A DNA stretch of 64,000 nucleotides from Halococcus qingdaonensis (GCF_024508235.1 NZ_CP101943.1:1647112-1711111); one strand, 5' to 3'; shown: positions 46,006-55,684, counted from the first letter of the stretch. The notes: generated by a model from the letters alone, not told the origin. Made by a program: numbers and translations.

Positions 46006-46415
46006 GCCTCCTCCCCGAGCCCGCCGCGGTAGCCGAGATAGCCGAAGCAGTACGCCCCGGCGATGAACAGCAGCCCCGCGACCGTGTTCACTTCCAGAGC
46101 GACGTAGACGCCGATCGCGATGCCAGCGACGGCGAGCGCGAGCGCGAGGCGCATCCGTAGCGAGTACGTCTCGCCGGCGGCCGTGGCCTGCGCACCCTCG
46201 AAGCCGATGCGGCGCTCGCCGACGTAGGTGAGGATCATCACCGCGAGCGTCACGACGACGAGGACGACCCGCACGGTCCCGGCGAGTTCGATGCCGAACG
46301 CTCCGAACAGCAGCGGCGAGCCGATGACGAGCAAGCCACCGAAGTAGATCAGCAGTCGGTAGGCGACGAGCACGCCGAACAGGGCGTCGAGTTCGCTCGT
46401 TTCGGTGTCGGCCAT
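46002..46415 (-). CDS. Uncharacterised four-span membrane protein
   Basis: From the ATG at 46415 (MADTETSELDALFG) the product is 137 residues with four hydrophobic segments: AYRLLIYFGGLLVIGSPLLF, RVVLVVVTLAVMILTY, MRLALALAVAGIAIGVYVAL and VAGLLFIAGAYCFGYLGY. It lies 39 bases after the Nramp-like gene and overlaps the next gene by 4 bases. No function can be assigned. Confidence 0.75.
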   Translation of the reverse strand: MADTETSELDALFGVLVAYRLLIYFGGLLVIGSPLLFGAFGIELAGTVRVVLVVVTLAVMILTYVGERRIGFEGAQATAAGETYSLRMRLALALAVAGIAIGVYVALEVNTVAGLLFIAGAYCFGYLGYRGGLGEEA

Positions 46416-46454
46416 GCGTGCTCTACGCGACCAGCGGGAAAAACGTCGGGGCAC

Positions 46455-48200
46455 TCAGGCGAGAAAGCCCGACGCCTCGTCGGCGTCCTCGACGGTGCCG
46501 CTGGCGTCGATCTTCGCGCGTGCGGAGCGATACATCGTGTAGATCTGGACGGCGAGCGCGAACAGCCAGAGCACGTAGCCACCGGGGGCGCTCCCCATGA
46601 CGGTGACGGTCGTGCCGAAGGCGTCGAGGCCGAAGCGCGTGACGAGTGTCTCGCCGATGAGCAGGATGCTGAAGAAGCCGAAGAAGGCCGTCGCCCACCA
46701 CATGGCGAGGATCCTGGCCCAGCCGGGTTGGGTGTGTTCGGGCATTCGTGTCGTGTTGAGGATGATCGTGAGCGCGTTGTACGGCCACATCATCACGCCG
46801 GCGGCGGCCGCGCCGATGACGAGGATGATCCAGGGCTGGGCGACCTGGAAGCCGATGATCGCCATTCCCCAGAGCGTGAACACCGTGAGCAGTCCGAGGA
46901 AGATGTAGCTCATGTTCCAGCCACGGCTGCGACCGATCTTCTGGTAGACGATGTCGGCGCTGTTGCGGACGAACACCTCGATCTGGGCGTACTGCGTGCT
47001 GAACAGCGCGATGAACAGCAGTGCGTAGAGCAGCCACGCGCTGATGCCGCCGCCGAGCCCGGGGATGATGGTGTCGAGCCACATCGCCACGCCGCTGCCG
47101 CCGAACTCGCCGCCGCCGGCGTACTGGGCGGCGATCGACATGACGATCGTCGCGACGACGATCACGCCGACGACGAAGGTGAGGAAGTGTTCGCGCTGGG
47201 TGACCTTCCACCACGCCCGCCAGCGCTTCATGTTGGTGTCGGTCGGCTCGAAGGTGTAGCTGCCGTCCTGGCTCTCCGTCTCGCCGGAGCCACGGAGCGG
47301 GTTCTTGATCCGCCCCTGATAGGCACCCATCCCGTAGCCTTTCTCGCGTGCCCACACGCCCTGTGAGAGATTTGTATAGCCACCAGCGCCGGCGTAGGCG
47401 AGCCCGCCGAGGAAGGTGGCGATGTCGAAGTCCGCGTCCGACGGCAGCGCGCCGAAGTTGACCGCGCCGGCCGGGAGGTTGGCGAACTCGCCGAACGTGT
47501 TGAGCGTGAACATGAGGACGATGCCGATGAACACCGCGAGAAGCATCAGCGCGATCTGTGCGCGCTCGATGACGTTGTAGACCAGCGGGCCGGCCTGATA
47601 GGAGAGCCAGATGACCACCATCGAGACGACGCCGATGAGATACCAGTCCGCCCGCGGGACGATCCCGGTCCAGGCCGCGAACACCTCGGAGCCGGTCGCG
47701 GCCCAGCCCGGCCAGCCGATCTGGAAGAAGCCGAAGACGAGGAAAAAGAGCGGCCAGATGCGGTTCAACCGGTTGAACCCCTGAAAGATACTCTCGCCGG
47801 TGGCGATCGCCCATCGCTGGAGTTCGGTGTTGATGAAGAACTGGGTGATGACGCCGACCCAGAACGCCCAGTAGAGCCCCCAGCTCCCCTCGGCGACGAT
47901 CGTCGGCCAGAACATCGTCTCGCCCGAACCGAGCGACGCGCCGAGCATGATGGCGCTCGGTCCGACGATGTGCGAGACCTTCGGTACCTTCGGGAGGTCG
48001 GCGATGCGGAACCCGCCACCGCCGTCCGACTTCGGATACTCGCTGGTCGCCGGAGCCTCCTCCAACGAATCGTCGTCAACGGGCGTATAGACCGAATCAC
48101 GATACTCCCTGCCCTCCGCTTCCGAGGCGTAGACGTCCGAGCCGGAAACGCCGCCGTCGGTTTCGGGTTCCCCCACAGGTTCGCCCTCGTCGTCAGTCAT
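46455..48200 (-). CDS. Divergent Nramp-like transporter
   Basis: The 581-residue protein has a disordered acidic N-terminus of about 70 residues and then 11-12 membrane spans in the LeuT/APC order. GPSAIMLGASLGSGETMFWP occupies the place of the first Nramp span, where metal transporters carry DPGN. The sixth span AYAGAGGYTNLSQGVWAREK lacks the MPH motif. A long loop of about 45 residues follows. It belongs to a distant Nramp branch common in archaea and soil bacteria, annotated as divalent-metal transporters, but its ligand is doubtful. The ATG at 48200 is preferred to a GTG four codons earlier. Confidence 0.8.
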   Translation of the reverse strand: MTDDEGEPVGEPETDGGVSGSDVYASEAEGREYRDSVYTPVDDDSLEEAPATSEYPKSDGGGGFRIADLPKVPKVSHIVGPSAIMLGASLGSGETMFWPTIVAEGSWGLYWAFWVGVITQFFINTELQRWAIATGESIFQGFNRLNRIWPLFFLVFGFFQIGWPGWAATGSEVFAAWTGIVPRADWYLIGVVSMVVIWLSYQAGPLVYNVIERAQIALMLLAVFIGIVLMFTLNTFGEFANLPAGAVNFGALPSDADFDIATFLGGLAYAGAGGYTNLSQGVWAREKGYGMGAYQGRIKNPLRGSGETESQDGSYTFEPTDTNMKRWRAWWKVTQREHFLTFVVGVIVVATIVMSIAAQYAGGGEFGGSGVAMWLDTIIPGLGGGISAWLLYALLFIALFSTQYAQIEVFVRNSADIVYQKIGRSRGWNMSYIFLGLLTVFTLWGMAIIGFQVAQPWIILVIGAAAAGVMMWPYNALTIILNTTRMPEHTQPGWARILAMWWATAFFGFFSILLIGETLVTRFGLDAFGTTVTVMGSAPGGYVLWLFALAVQIYTMYRSARAKIDASGTVEDADEASGFLA

Positions 48201-48352
48201 TCGTTCCTCCACCGATGGACGGTCGCTTCGCGCACCGGGGTGGCAGTATTTGCCGCATGGTACTAGTCAACATGGATCCTGTCACATCAAAAACGTTCCG
48301 GAAAATGTAGATTTTGATATGCGTACTATACCGTTCGCGATCGACGGCGCGC

Positions 48353-51300
48353 TCAGTCCGCGATCGCGTCGGCGACCAGCTCGACCGGATGTGGCGGCTC
48401 CCTCCCCTCGTGTTCACCGAGCTGGCTCCGACAGGACGCGCCGGGTGCGACGACCCGATCGCCGTCGCTCTCGTCGACCTGCTCGTAGAGCACGTCGGCG
48501 ATGGCACGGCTCATCGAGAGATGCTCCGATTCGTAGCCAAACGAGCCGGCCATGCCACAGCAGCCCGAATCGAGCGCGTCGACCGCGTAGCCCGCGCGCC
48601 GGAGAACGCCCACGGCGTGGTGGTCCTTCTTCGTGGCTTTCTGATGGCAGTGGCCGTGGTAGGTGAGCGATTCGTCCCGCTCGCCGAACCCGATCGCCTC
48701 GTCAAGTCGGAACCGATCGAGATACTCACAGACGCCGTAGGTGTTGTCGGCGACGGTTTCGACATCGCTTTCGCCCCCATCGGCGGCCGGTTGCTTCCCA
48801 CCCTCGCCGGCGGCGACGGTGCCCGTCGGCACGCTCCGATCGGCGGCGGGGATCAGATCCGGATAGTCGTACTGGAACATGACGGCGTCGGAGGGTTCGA
48901 CCACGACGACGTCCCAGCCCCGGCGAACGAGCGGCGAGAGGGCGGCGACGTTCTGTTCGGCGGCATCCCGGGCCTGCCCGACGAACCCCTTCGAGTAGGC
49001 TGGCCGACCGCTATCGGTGACGCCGAGGGGAAGTTCGACGTGGACATCGGCGGCTTCGAGCACTTGCACCGCGGCCTTGCCAGCCTCCGGATGGTTGTAG
49101 TTCGTGTACGTATCGGGAAAGAGCAGGACCTTCCTGTCGGCGTCGGCGGCCGACACCTGCGCGCCGCCGCGCGCCTCGAACCACTCTTCGAAACTTTCGG
49201 CGTGAAAGGTCGGCAGCGTTCGGTCCGTGGCGATACCGACCGCCTTCTCCAGCACGGTGCGCGCGCCCGGCAGTTCGGTTCCCCAGTTCGACAGCGGTGC
49301 GAATTGGCTGGCGAACGCCGAGAGCGAGTCGATATTCGCGAACAGGTGGTCGCGCAGGCTCGCGCCGTGGCGCTCGTGGTACTCGTTGGTGACTTCGGCC
49401 TTCATCTTCGCCATGTCGACCTCGCTCGGGCAGTCGTTCGCACAGCCCTTGCAGCCGATACAGAGATCCATCACCTCGTTCATGAACTCGACGTCGACTG
49501 CGTCATCCCCAGCATCAAGGTCGCCGCTCATCGCGTCGCGCAGCAGGTTCGCCCGCCCGCGTGTCGAGAGGATCTCCTCCTCGGCGGCGCGGTAGGTCGG
49601 ACACATCGTTCCGCCGGTGGTGGACTGATGGCCGCGACAGCCGCCACAGCCGTGACAGAGCTCGGTCATCCCCCGGAAGCCGTTCTCGTTCTCCCAGCGG
49701 AGTTCGGTCTCGAAGCCCGCGTCGAATTCGTACTCCGAATCGAAGCGGAGATCCGCGGTCGGGCTGGGTGCATCGCTGTCGCCGGCATCGTCGGGCAGCC
49801 CACAGACCTGCCCCGGGTTGAGGAGCCAGTCGGGATCGAACGTCGACTTGAGATCACGAAAGGCCGCCCAGAGATCCTCGCCGTAGAGCTTCCGGTTCCA
49901 TTTCGTGCGCGCGTGGCCGTCGCCGTGTTCGCCCGAGACCGAGCCCCCGTATTCGACCACCAGATCGGTCACGGCCTCGGCGATGGCGTCCATCCGCTCG
50001 CGTCCCTCGACGGTCTTCGTGTCGATCAGCGGCCGAACGTGGAGCACGCCGGGACCGGCGTGTGCGTAGAAGCTCGCGAACGTGCCCTGTTCGTCGAGGA
50101 TTTCCTGGAAATCGGCGACGTACTCAGGGAGATGTTCCGCTGGAACGGCACAGTCCTCGATGAACGAGATGTGCTTCGCGTCTGTGGTGCGCGAGAGCAG
50201 GATCGGTAGCCCGGATTTTCGCATCTTCCAGAACTGTGCGCGCGTGTCGGCGTCGTGGGCCTCCATCGCCGCGTTCGCGTACCGTCGTTTCTCCGTCAGT
50301 TCGTGCGCGCCATCGCTCGGCTCGGCGTCCGATTCGCTTCCCACACGGTCGGCGACGAGATCCGCGACCTGCTGTTTTCCATCCCTATCGGACTCGGCAT
50401 AGAACTCCACCAGTAGTACGGAATCGGTTCCCTCCGGAAGCATACCTACGACGTCGGCGAACTCGCTGGTATCGCGTGCGAGATCCAGGAGGACAGAGTC
50501 CATCACCTCGACGGCCGCGGGTTCGTGTTCGAGGATCGGTTCGACGTCCTCCATCGCGTCGCCGAGCGAGTCGTAGGTCAGCAGGCCGATGGCCTTCGTC
50601 TCGGGGACGGGTTCGAGCGCGACGGTCGCCTCCGTGACGATCGCGAGGGTTCCCTCGCTGCCGGCGAGCAGGCGTGCGAGGTTCACCGTGCCGTCCGCCG
50701 CATCCGAGACCAGCATGTCGAGATCGTAGCCCGAGACGTTGCGCTTCAGGCCGGGGTAAGCTTCCTCGATCCTGTCGCTCTCTTCGTCGACGATGCGGGC
50801 GACTTCGGCGTGGATGCGCGCTTCGAGATCGCCCTCGGGGTCGGCGCGCTCGCGGAGTTCTTCGATCGTGAGTTCGCCGAACTCCGTCATGGTGCCGTCG
50901 GCGAGCACGACCTCACAGGACTCGATGTAGGCGTCGGTCTTGCCGTATTTCAGCGAGTGCGCACCGGTGCTGTTGTTGCCGATCGCTCCCCCGAGCGCGC
51001 TCTTGTCGCCCCAGGCCGGGTCGGGCGCGAACTTGAGATCGTGAGGTGCGAGCGCTTCGTCGATATCGGCGAGATAGATCCCCGGTTGAGCGGTGGCCGT
51101 TCTGGATTCGAGATCCATATCGAGCAGCTCGTCCATGTTGCGGGTGAAATCGAGCACAACCGCCTCGTTGACGGCCTGTCCGGCGAGGCTCGTTCCGCCG
51201 CCGCGTGGGAGCACCGGGATTCCCTGGTCGGCACAGTAGGCGACGACGGCGGCGACGTCGGCGGTCGATTCCGGGAAGACGACGCCGATGGGTGGTATCT

Positions 51301-51481
51301 CGTAGGCGCTCGCGTCGGTCGCGTAGAGGTTGCGTGAATACTCGTCGAAGCGAACGTCACCCTCGACGCGCGCTTCGAGCTCGTCGACGAGCGCCGGACG
51401 GTCGACCGCGCCGCCGCGATAGTCGTAGTTCGCGTCGTCCGCTGGGTCGTCGGCCGATCGCTGCGCGAAGTCGGTCGTCAC
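48353..51481 (-). CDS. D-lactate dehydrogenase-type FAD/iron-sulfur fusion
   Basis: The 1042-residue protein begins with a VAO-type FAD domain (PVLPRGGGTSLAGQAVN, GGAIGNNSTGAHSLKYGKTD). It continues with the FAD-linked oxidase C-terminal domain (GSVSGEHGDGHA), then two 4Fe-4S motifs (CHGCGGCRG..., CIGCKGCANDCPSEVD), and ends in a GlpC/HdrD-like CCG module (CHQKATKK ... GCCGMAGSFGYESEH). It should oxidise D-lactate or a similar 2-hydroxy acid and pass electrons to the membrane pool. The start is a GTG at 51481; the longer open frame upstream is a shadow of lutC and lutB. It is divergent from lutC. Confidence 0.9.
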   Translation of the reverse strand: MTTDFAQRSADDPADDANYDYRGGAVDRPALVDELEARVEGDVRFDEYSRNLYATDASAYEIPPIGVVFPESTADVAAVVAYCADQGIPVLPRGGGTSLAGQAVNEAVVLDFTRNMDELLDMDLESRTATAQPGIYLADIDEALAPHDLKFAPDPAWGDKSALGGAIGNNSTGAHSLKYGKTDAYIESCEVVLADGTMTEFGELTIEELRERADPEGDLEARIHAEVARIVDEESDRIEEAYPGLKRNVSGYDLDMLVSDAADGTVNLARLLAGSEGTLAIVTEATVALEPVPETKAIGLLTYDSLGDAMEDVEPILEHEPAAVEVMDSVLLDLARDTSEFADVVGMLPEGTDSVLLVEFYAESDRDGKQQVADLVADRVGSESDAEPSDGAHELTEKRRYANAAMEAHDADTRAQFWKMRKSGLPILLSRTTDAKHISFIEDCAVPAEHLPEYVADFQEILDEQGTFASFYAHAGPGVLHVRPLIDTKTVEGRERMDAIAEAVTDLVVEYGGSVSGEHGDGHARTKWNRKLYGEDLWAAFRDLKSTFDPDWLLNPGQVCGLPDDAGDSDAPSPTADLRFDSEYEFDAGFETELRWENENGFRGMTELCHGCGGCRGHQSTTGGTMCPTYRAAEEEILSTRGRANLLRDAMSGDLDAGDDAVDVEFMNEVMDLCIGCKGCANDCPSEVDMAKMKAEVTNEYHERHGASLRDHLFANIDSLSAFASQFAPLSNWGTELPGARTVLEKAVGIATDRTLPTFHAESFEEWFEARGGAQVSAADADRKVLLFPDTYTNYNHPEAGKAAVQVLEAADVHVELPLGVTDSGRPAYSKGFVGQARDAAEQNVAALSPLVRRGWDVVVVEPSDAVMFQYDYPDLIPAADRSVPTGTVAAGEGGKQPAADGGESDVETVADNTYGVCEYLDRFRLDEAIGFGERDESLTYHGHCHQKATKKDHHAVGVLRRAGYAVDALDSGCCGMAGSFGYESEHLSMSRAIADVLYEQVDESDGDRVVAPGASCRSQLGEHEGREPPHPVELVADAIAD

Positions 51482-51621
51482 GATGGCGCATGGTTCGTCC
51501 CCGGACGGTAAACAGGCATCGGAGAATGCACCATCGATCGATTCGTCTCGGTGGCAGTCGGTCGGGACACGGGCGTACGCTGTCTGGATCGGACCGCATG
51601 ACGACAGTTCCGCGAAAGGCC

Positions 51622-51628
51622 GATATAG
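51622..51628 (+). promoter_or_regulatory. TATA box for lutC-lutB
   Basis: gatatag is centred about 25 bases before the lutC ATG, predicting a leaderless transcript. It lies in the 168-base divergent gap with the D-lactate-dehydrogenase-type gene, so both could share an operator. Confidence 0.5.
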
Positions 51629-51649
51629 CTCAGTTCCGAACGATGGACG

Positions 51650-52153
51650 ATGAGTGACGTTCTCACGACGTTCGAATCGTCGCTCGACGGATTGGACGTC
51701 GCCACGACACGAACCGACGCCGACGGGTTCGCCGAGGCGCTCGACGACGCGATCCGCGAACCGGCCGTCGGCGTTCCGCTGGGTCTCGACGACGTTTCGC
51801 TCGCCGACACCGCGGTGACGGTCGATCCCACGGCCACAGAGTTCGAAACGGCACGGACGGGCGTCACCCCCGTCGGAGCGGGCATCGCCACCTACGGCTC
51901 GCTCGCGGTCGCAGCCGACGCGGCGGGCAGTGAGCCGGTGAGTCTCTACCCGGAGCGCCACGTCGCCGTCCTGCGCGAGGAGGAACTCCACGCCGACATG
52001 GACGAGGCGTTCGCGTGGCTCGGCGAGGAGTTCGCCGCCGGGCGGGACAGTTACGTCTTCGCCACCGGCGCGAGCGCGACCGCCGACATGGGCGAGATGG
52101 TCGAGGGCGTCCACGGCCCCGCCGAAGTGCACGTCGTCGTACTCGAACGATGA
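51650..52153 (+). CDS. lutC: LUD-domain protein LutC
   Basis: The 167-residue LUD-domain protein opens MSDVLTTFESSLDGLDVATT and ends GPAEVHVVVLER. FATGASATADMGEMVEGVHG is the conserved C-terminal LUD motif. LutC works with LutA and LutB in oxidation of L-lactate. Its stop overlaps the start of the lutB-like gene (ATGA), so the two are co-translated. Confidence 0.9.
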   Translation: MSDVLTTFESSLDGLDVATTRTDADGFAEALDDAIREPAVGVPLGLDDVSLADTAVTVDPTATEFETARTGVTPVGAGIATYGSLAVAADAAGSEPVSLYPERHVAVLREEELHADMDEAFAWLGEEFAAGRDSYVFATGASATADMGEMVEGVHGPAEVHVVVLER

Positions 52154-54357
52154 GCGCCGACACCCGCCGCGAGAAGGCTGCACACATCCGTCACCTGCTC
52201 GACACCGAGGGCGAGAACGTCCGCGAGAACGCGAGCCACTTCAACGAGAACCGGTACGACGCCATCGACGAGTTCGACGAGTACGAGGAGCTCCGGACCA
52301 CAGTCCGAGAGATCAAGGAGGACGCCATCGAGCGACTGCCCGAACTGATCGAGACGGTCACCGAAAGCGTCGAGGCCAACGGCGGACACGTCTATCTCGC
52401 CGAGGACGCCGCCGACGCGAACCAGTATATCGAGAACGTGGTGGGCGACGCCGAGACGCTCGTGAAATCGAAGTCGATGACGACCGAGGAGATCGACGTC
52501 AACGAGCAGCTCGAAACCGCTGGCGTGGACGTCTACGAAACCGACCTCGGCGAGTTCGTCCTCCAGGTTGCAGATGAAAATCCGTCGCACATCGTCGGGC
52601 CGTCGATCCACAAGTCGCGCGCGGGGATCGCCGAGCTGTTCAACGAGCAGTTCGATCCCGAGGAGACCCTGGAGACGCCCGAGGAGCTCACCGAGTTCGC
52701 CCGGGACTACCTCGGCGAGCGAATTCGCGATGCGGACGTGGGGATGACCGGCGCGAACTTCGTCGTCGCCGACAGCGGGACGATCACGCTCGTCACCAAC
52801 GAGGGCAACGCCCGGAAGTCGGCCGTGACGCCGGACACGCACGTGGCTGTCGCCGGGGTGGAAAAGTTGATCCCCACGCTCTCTGACCTCCAGCCGTTCG
52901 TCGAACTCATCGCGCGCTCGGCGACCGGCCAGCCGATCACCCAGTACGTCACGATGCTTTCTCCGCCTGTGGAGACGCCGACGCTGGACTTCGACGAGCC
53001 CGACACTCCCCTTTCGGAGTCGGATGGCGACCGCGAGTTCCATCTCGTGCTGCTCGACAACGGTCGGACGGCGATGCGCGAAGACGATCAGTTGCGCGAG
53101 ACGCTCTACTGCATCCGGTGTGGCGCGTGTGCGAACTCGTGTGCGAACTTCCAGCACGTCGGTGGCCACGCCTTCGGCGGCGAGACCTATTCCGGCGGGA
53201 TCGCCACGGGCTGGGAAGCCGGCGTTCACGGGCAGGACAGCGCCGCCGAGTTCAACGACCTCTGTACGGGTTGCTCGCGCTGCGTCAACAACTGCCCGGT
53301 GAAGATCGACATCCCCTGGATAAACGAAGTGGTTCGAGATCGCATCAACCACAACGAGTCCACGGAGTTCGACTTCCTCGTCGAAGGACTCACTCCCGAC
53401 GAAGAGCCGGGCGGTGTGGACCTCCAGAAGCGCTTCTTCGGCAACTACGCCGACCTGGCGAAAGTCGGGAGCGCAACCGCACCGCTGTCGAACTGGATCG
53501 CGGGGACCGCCCCCGCGCGAGCGCTCATGGAGCGCGTTCTGGGTATCGATCGCCGGCGCTCCCTTCCGGAGTTCGAGCGCGAGACGCTCCGGAAATGGTT
53601 CGATGCCCGCGGCGGGTCGCGTGTCTCGCCGGCCGACGCCGATCGCGAGGCAATGCTCTACCCCGATGCCTACACGAACTACATCGAGGTCGAGCGCGGG
53701 AAGGCCGCCGTCAGGGTGCTCGAAGCGCTCGGCGTCGCAGTCGAGGTTCCCGACGTCGCATCGAGCGGGCGCGCACCGCTCTCGCAGGGGATGCTCGCGA
53801 CGGCCGAGCGCCACGCCCACGACGCCTACGCCGATCTCGCCGAACACATCGACGCCGGGCGGGATATCGTCATCATCGAACCCTCCGATCTCGCGATGTT
53901 CGCCGGCGAGTACGAGAAGTTCCTCCCCGATCGGTCGGCCGAGCGCCTCGACGACAACAGCTACGAGATCATGGAATACGTCTACGGCCTGCTCGAAAAC
54001 GGGGGCAGTAGTGGAAAACTGCCGGCCGGCGACGGCGAGCGCGTGGCCTACCACAGCCACTGCCAGCAGCGGACCCTCGGACTCGAAGCCCACACCGTGG
54101 CCGTTCTCGAAGACCGTGGCTACGACGTGCTCACCTCCGAAACGGAGTGCTGCGGGATGGCTGGCTCGTTCGGCTACAAGCGCGAATACTACGAATTGAG
54201 CATGGACGTCGGGAGCGAGCTCGAAGCGCAGTTCCAGGACGAAGAGGCGCGCGATCGAACCGTGGTCGCGAGCGGCACCTCCTGTCTCGAACAGCTCGAT
54301 TCGCTCTTGGAGCGGCCGAGCCGGCATCCGGTGCAGCTGATCGATCCCGATCGATAG
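52150..54357 (+). CDS. lutB: LutB-like LUD/iron-sulfur protein fused to a LutA-like CCG module
   Basis: The 735-residue protein begins with the LutB LUD domain (HIVGPSIHKSRAGIAELFNE, GMTGANFVVADSGTITLVTN). It then has two 4Fe-4S motifs, CIRCGACANSCANFQ and CTGCSRCVNNCPVKIDIPW, and a C-terminal module with HSHCQQRTLGLE and ECCGMAGSFGYKREYY. In bacteria that last part is the separate protein LutA, so A and B are fused here. The ATG at 52150 overlaps the lutC stop. The C-terminal 340 residues are homologous to the end of the divergent D-lactate-dehydrogenase-type protein. Confidence 0.9.
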   Translation: MSADTRREKAAHIRHLLDTEGENVRENASHFNENRYDAIDEFDEYEELRTTVREIKEDAIERLPELIETVTESVEANGGHVYLAEDAADANQYIENVVGDAETLVKSKSMTTEEIDVNEQLETAGVDVYETDLGEFVLQVADENPSHIVGPSIHKSRAGIAELFNEQFDPEETLETPEELTEFARDYLGERIRDADVGMTGANFVVADSGTITLVTNEGNARKSAVTPDTHVAVAGVEKLIPTLSDLQPFVELIARSATGQPITQYVTMLSPPVETPTLDFDEPDTPLSESDGDREFHLVLLDNGRTAMREDDQLRETLYCIRCGACANSCANFQHVGGHAFGGETYSGGIATGWEAGVHGQDSAAEFNDLCTGCSRCVNNCPVKIDIPWINEVVRDRINHNESTEFDFLVEGLTPDEEPGGVDLQKRFFGNYADLAKVGSATAPLSNWIAGTAPARALMERVLGIDRRRSLPEFERETLRKWFDARGGSRVSPADADREAMLYPDAYTNYIEVERGKAAVRVLEALGVAVEVPDVASSGRAPLSQGMLATAERHAHDAYADLAEHIDAGRDIVIIEPSDLAMFAGEYEKFLPDRSAERLDDNSYEIMEYVYGLLENGGSSGKLPAGDGERVAYHSHCQQRTLGLEAHTVAVLEDRGYDVLTSETECCGMAGSFGYKREYYELSMDVGSELEAQFQDEEARDRTVVASGTSCLEQLDSLLERPSRHPVQLIDPDR

Positions 54358-54462
54358 CTCTCGGCCCACTTGCTGAGACGGTAGCTTCCTCGCTCCCGAA
54401 GACGATACTGTATTGATGCGAACGAAACCATTATCACAACCCGACGTGTTTTTCCGTTGAGA

Positions 54463-55329
54463 ATGGATCGACGGAAGTATTTAGCGGTGGTCGGTGCTGC
54501 AACGAGCCTTGGTCTCGCCGGCTGTAGCGGTGGCGGAAGCGGCAACAACAGCAGTAGTGGAAACGGAAGCAGTGAAACGGCAAACGATAGCAGCGGTGCT
54601 AATACCGGCAATACTAGTGAAAGCACAGATACTGCAGCAACGGGAGGTGGGTCTGAAGCGACGTCGAAAGAGGCTGCAGATACGACGGAGCCAACTACCG
54701 CTGGAGGAACCGAAATGAGTGAAGCCGACACTCTCACACCCTCTGGTAACGGTGGATCGGGAAGCACCAACGTTACTGATACTGAACTCGTCGTTGAAGA
54801 AGGTCAATATGGGACCGATATTTATATGAGTGGTCTGGTTGAAAATACAGGTAGCGATGTCCTCCGACTCCCCGAAGCGAGAGTGTCATTCTACGATAGC
54901 GAAGACTCAATTCTCACCAGCACGACGACGAGTATTGCGTTCCTCAAACCCGGAACACAGTGGGAGGTCCACGCACCGTATCTCGATGAAAAAGAGCCAG
55001 CACGTGGCGAGATTGAGATCACGAGTGAGGACACGTTCCAAACTGAACTCGGGATTCCGGATTCGCTCAAGGTTGCTGAGGAGAACCTGAATAGCGGTGA
55101 GGAGCCAACACTCTCACTTCGTATCGAAAACACATCGGACAGTGCAGTCTCGCCATCGGTATTCTGTGTGTTTTACGATGGTGATGGTGTCGCATTGGGC
55201 GATGGACTCGACAGCCTTGAGCAACTTCCGGCAGGCGAATCATGGCAAACCTCGCTCGAATACATAGCATACAGTACACAGGATGCAACTCGTATCTCGG
55301 ATTACGACCTCTATGCGACCACGTTGTAG
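54463..55329 (+). CDS. Tat-exported lipoprotein
   Basis: The 288-residue protein opens MDRRKYLAVVGAATSLGLAG followed by Cys, a twin-arginine signal with a lipobox, typical of haloarchaeal lipoproteins. A Ser/Gly/Thr/Asn-rich spacer (about 23-105) leads to a beta-rich domain with LVVEEGQYGTDIYMSGLVEN and later SLRIENTSDSAVSPSVFCVF, two repeats that resemble FxLYD-type immunoglobulin-like folds. It is more AT-rich than its neighbours. The ATG at 54463 fits the signal; a TTG two codons earlier is open but unlikely. An AT-rich box near 54429-54437 is a possible promoter. Confidence 0.82.
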   Translation: MDRRKYLAVVGAATSLGLAGCSGGGSGNNSSSGNGSSETANDSSGANTGNTSESTDTAATGGGSEATSKEAADTTEPTTAGGTEMSEADTLTPSGNGGSGSTNVTDTELVVEEGQYGTDIYMSGLVENTGSDVLRLPEARVSFYDSEDSILTSTTTSIAFLKPGTQWEVHAPYLDEKEPARGEIEITSEDTFQTELGIPDSLKVAEENLNSGEEPTLSLRIENTSDSAVSPSVFCVFYDGDGVALGDGLDSLEQLPAGESWQTSLEYIAYSTQDATRISDYDLYATTL

Positions 55330-55477
55330 GGAATGAGGTGAACAGATATTGGACAGTACAACTAATGAGGCGTGAGATCAGCCGCGGTTAGCAGTTTTTT
55401 GTCTTCGTGTTTTGAGTTCGTTGGCAACTATCTCGTGGTTAACCGTGTCACTGTGGGCATGAAAAACGAAAGGTGAG

Positions 55478-55600
55478 TGCCCGGGGTGGGCTCCGAACCC
55501 ACGATCTCCGCATATCCCAGGTCCGAGGCGACAGCCTCGGGGGAAAACCGCTCTCGAAACCCTATGAGTGCGGCGCTATGTCCAGCTAAGCCACCCGGGC
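55478..55600 (-). tRNA. Elongator tRNA-Met (CAT) with a 49-base intron
   Basis: On the minus strand the 5' exon (55600-55563) gives acceptor GCCCGGG, the D arm and the anticodon stem CCGCA with loop CTCATA. The intron spans 55562-55514. The 3' exon (55513-55478) gives TGCGG, the T arm GTGGG-TTCGGAG-CCCAC, the acceptor CCCGGGC and discriminator A. The intron begins one base after the anticodon (position 37/38), the standard archaeal site, and both junctions can form bulges recognised by the splicing endonuclease. Haloarchaeal elongator tRNA-Met is known to carry an intron. CCA is not encoded. A CAT anticodon could also mark tRNA-Ile2, but the body matches Met better. Confidence 0.9.
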
Positions 55601-55684
55601 TACCGATCGGTACTGGACTCGCGTTCATTAACCTTCCCATCTCGGCTTCGGCAGTCTTTTGACGATCGATAGCACAGTCGCACC

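Noticed and set aside
48314-50209. Long plus-strand frame opposite the D-lactate dehydrogenase-type gene
   Set aside because: It is a shadow frame: the minus-strand gene has clear FAD and FeS motifs, and the plus-strand product has none.
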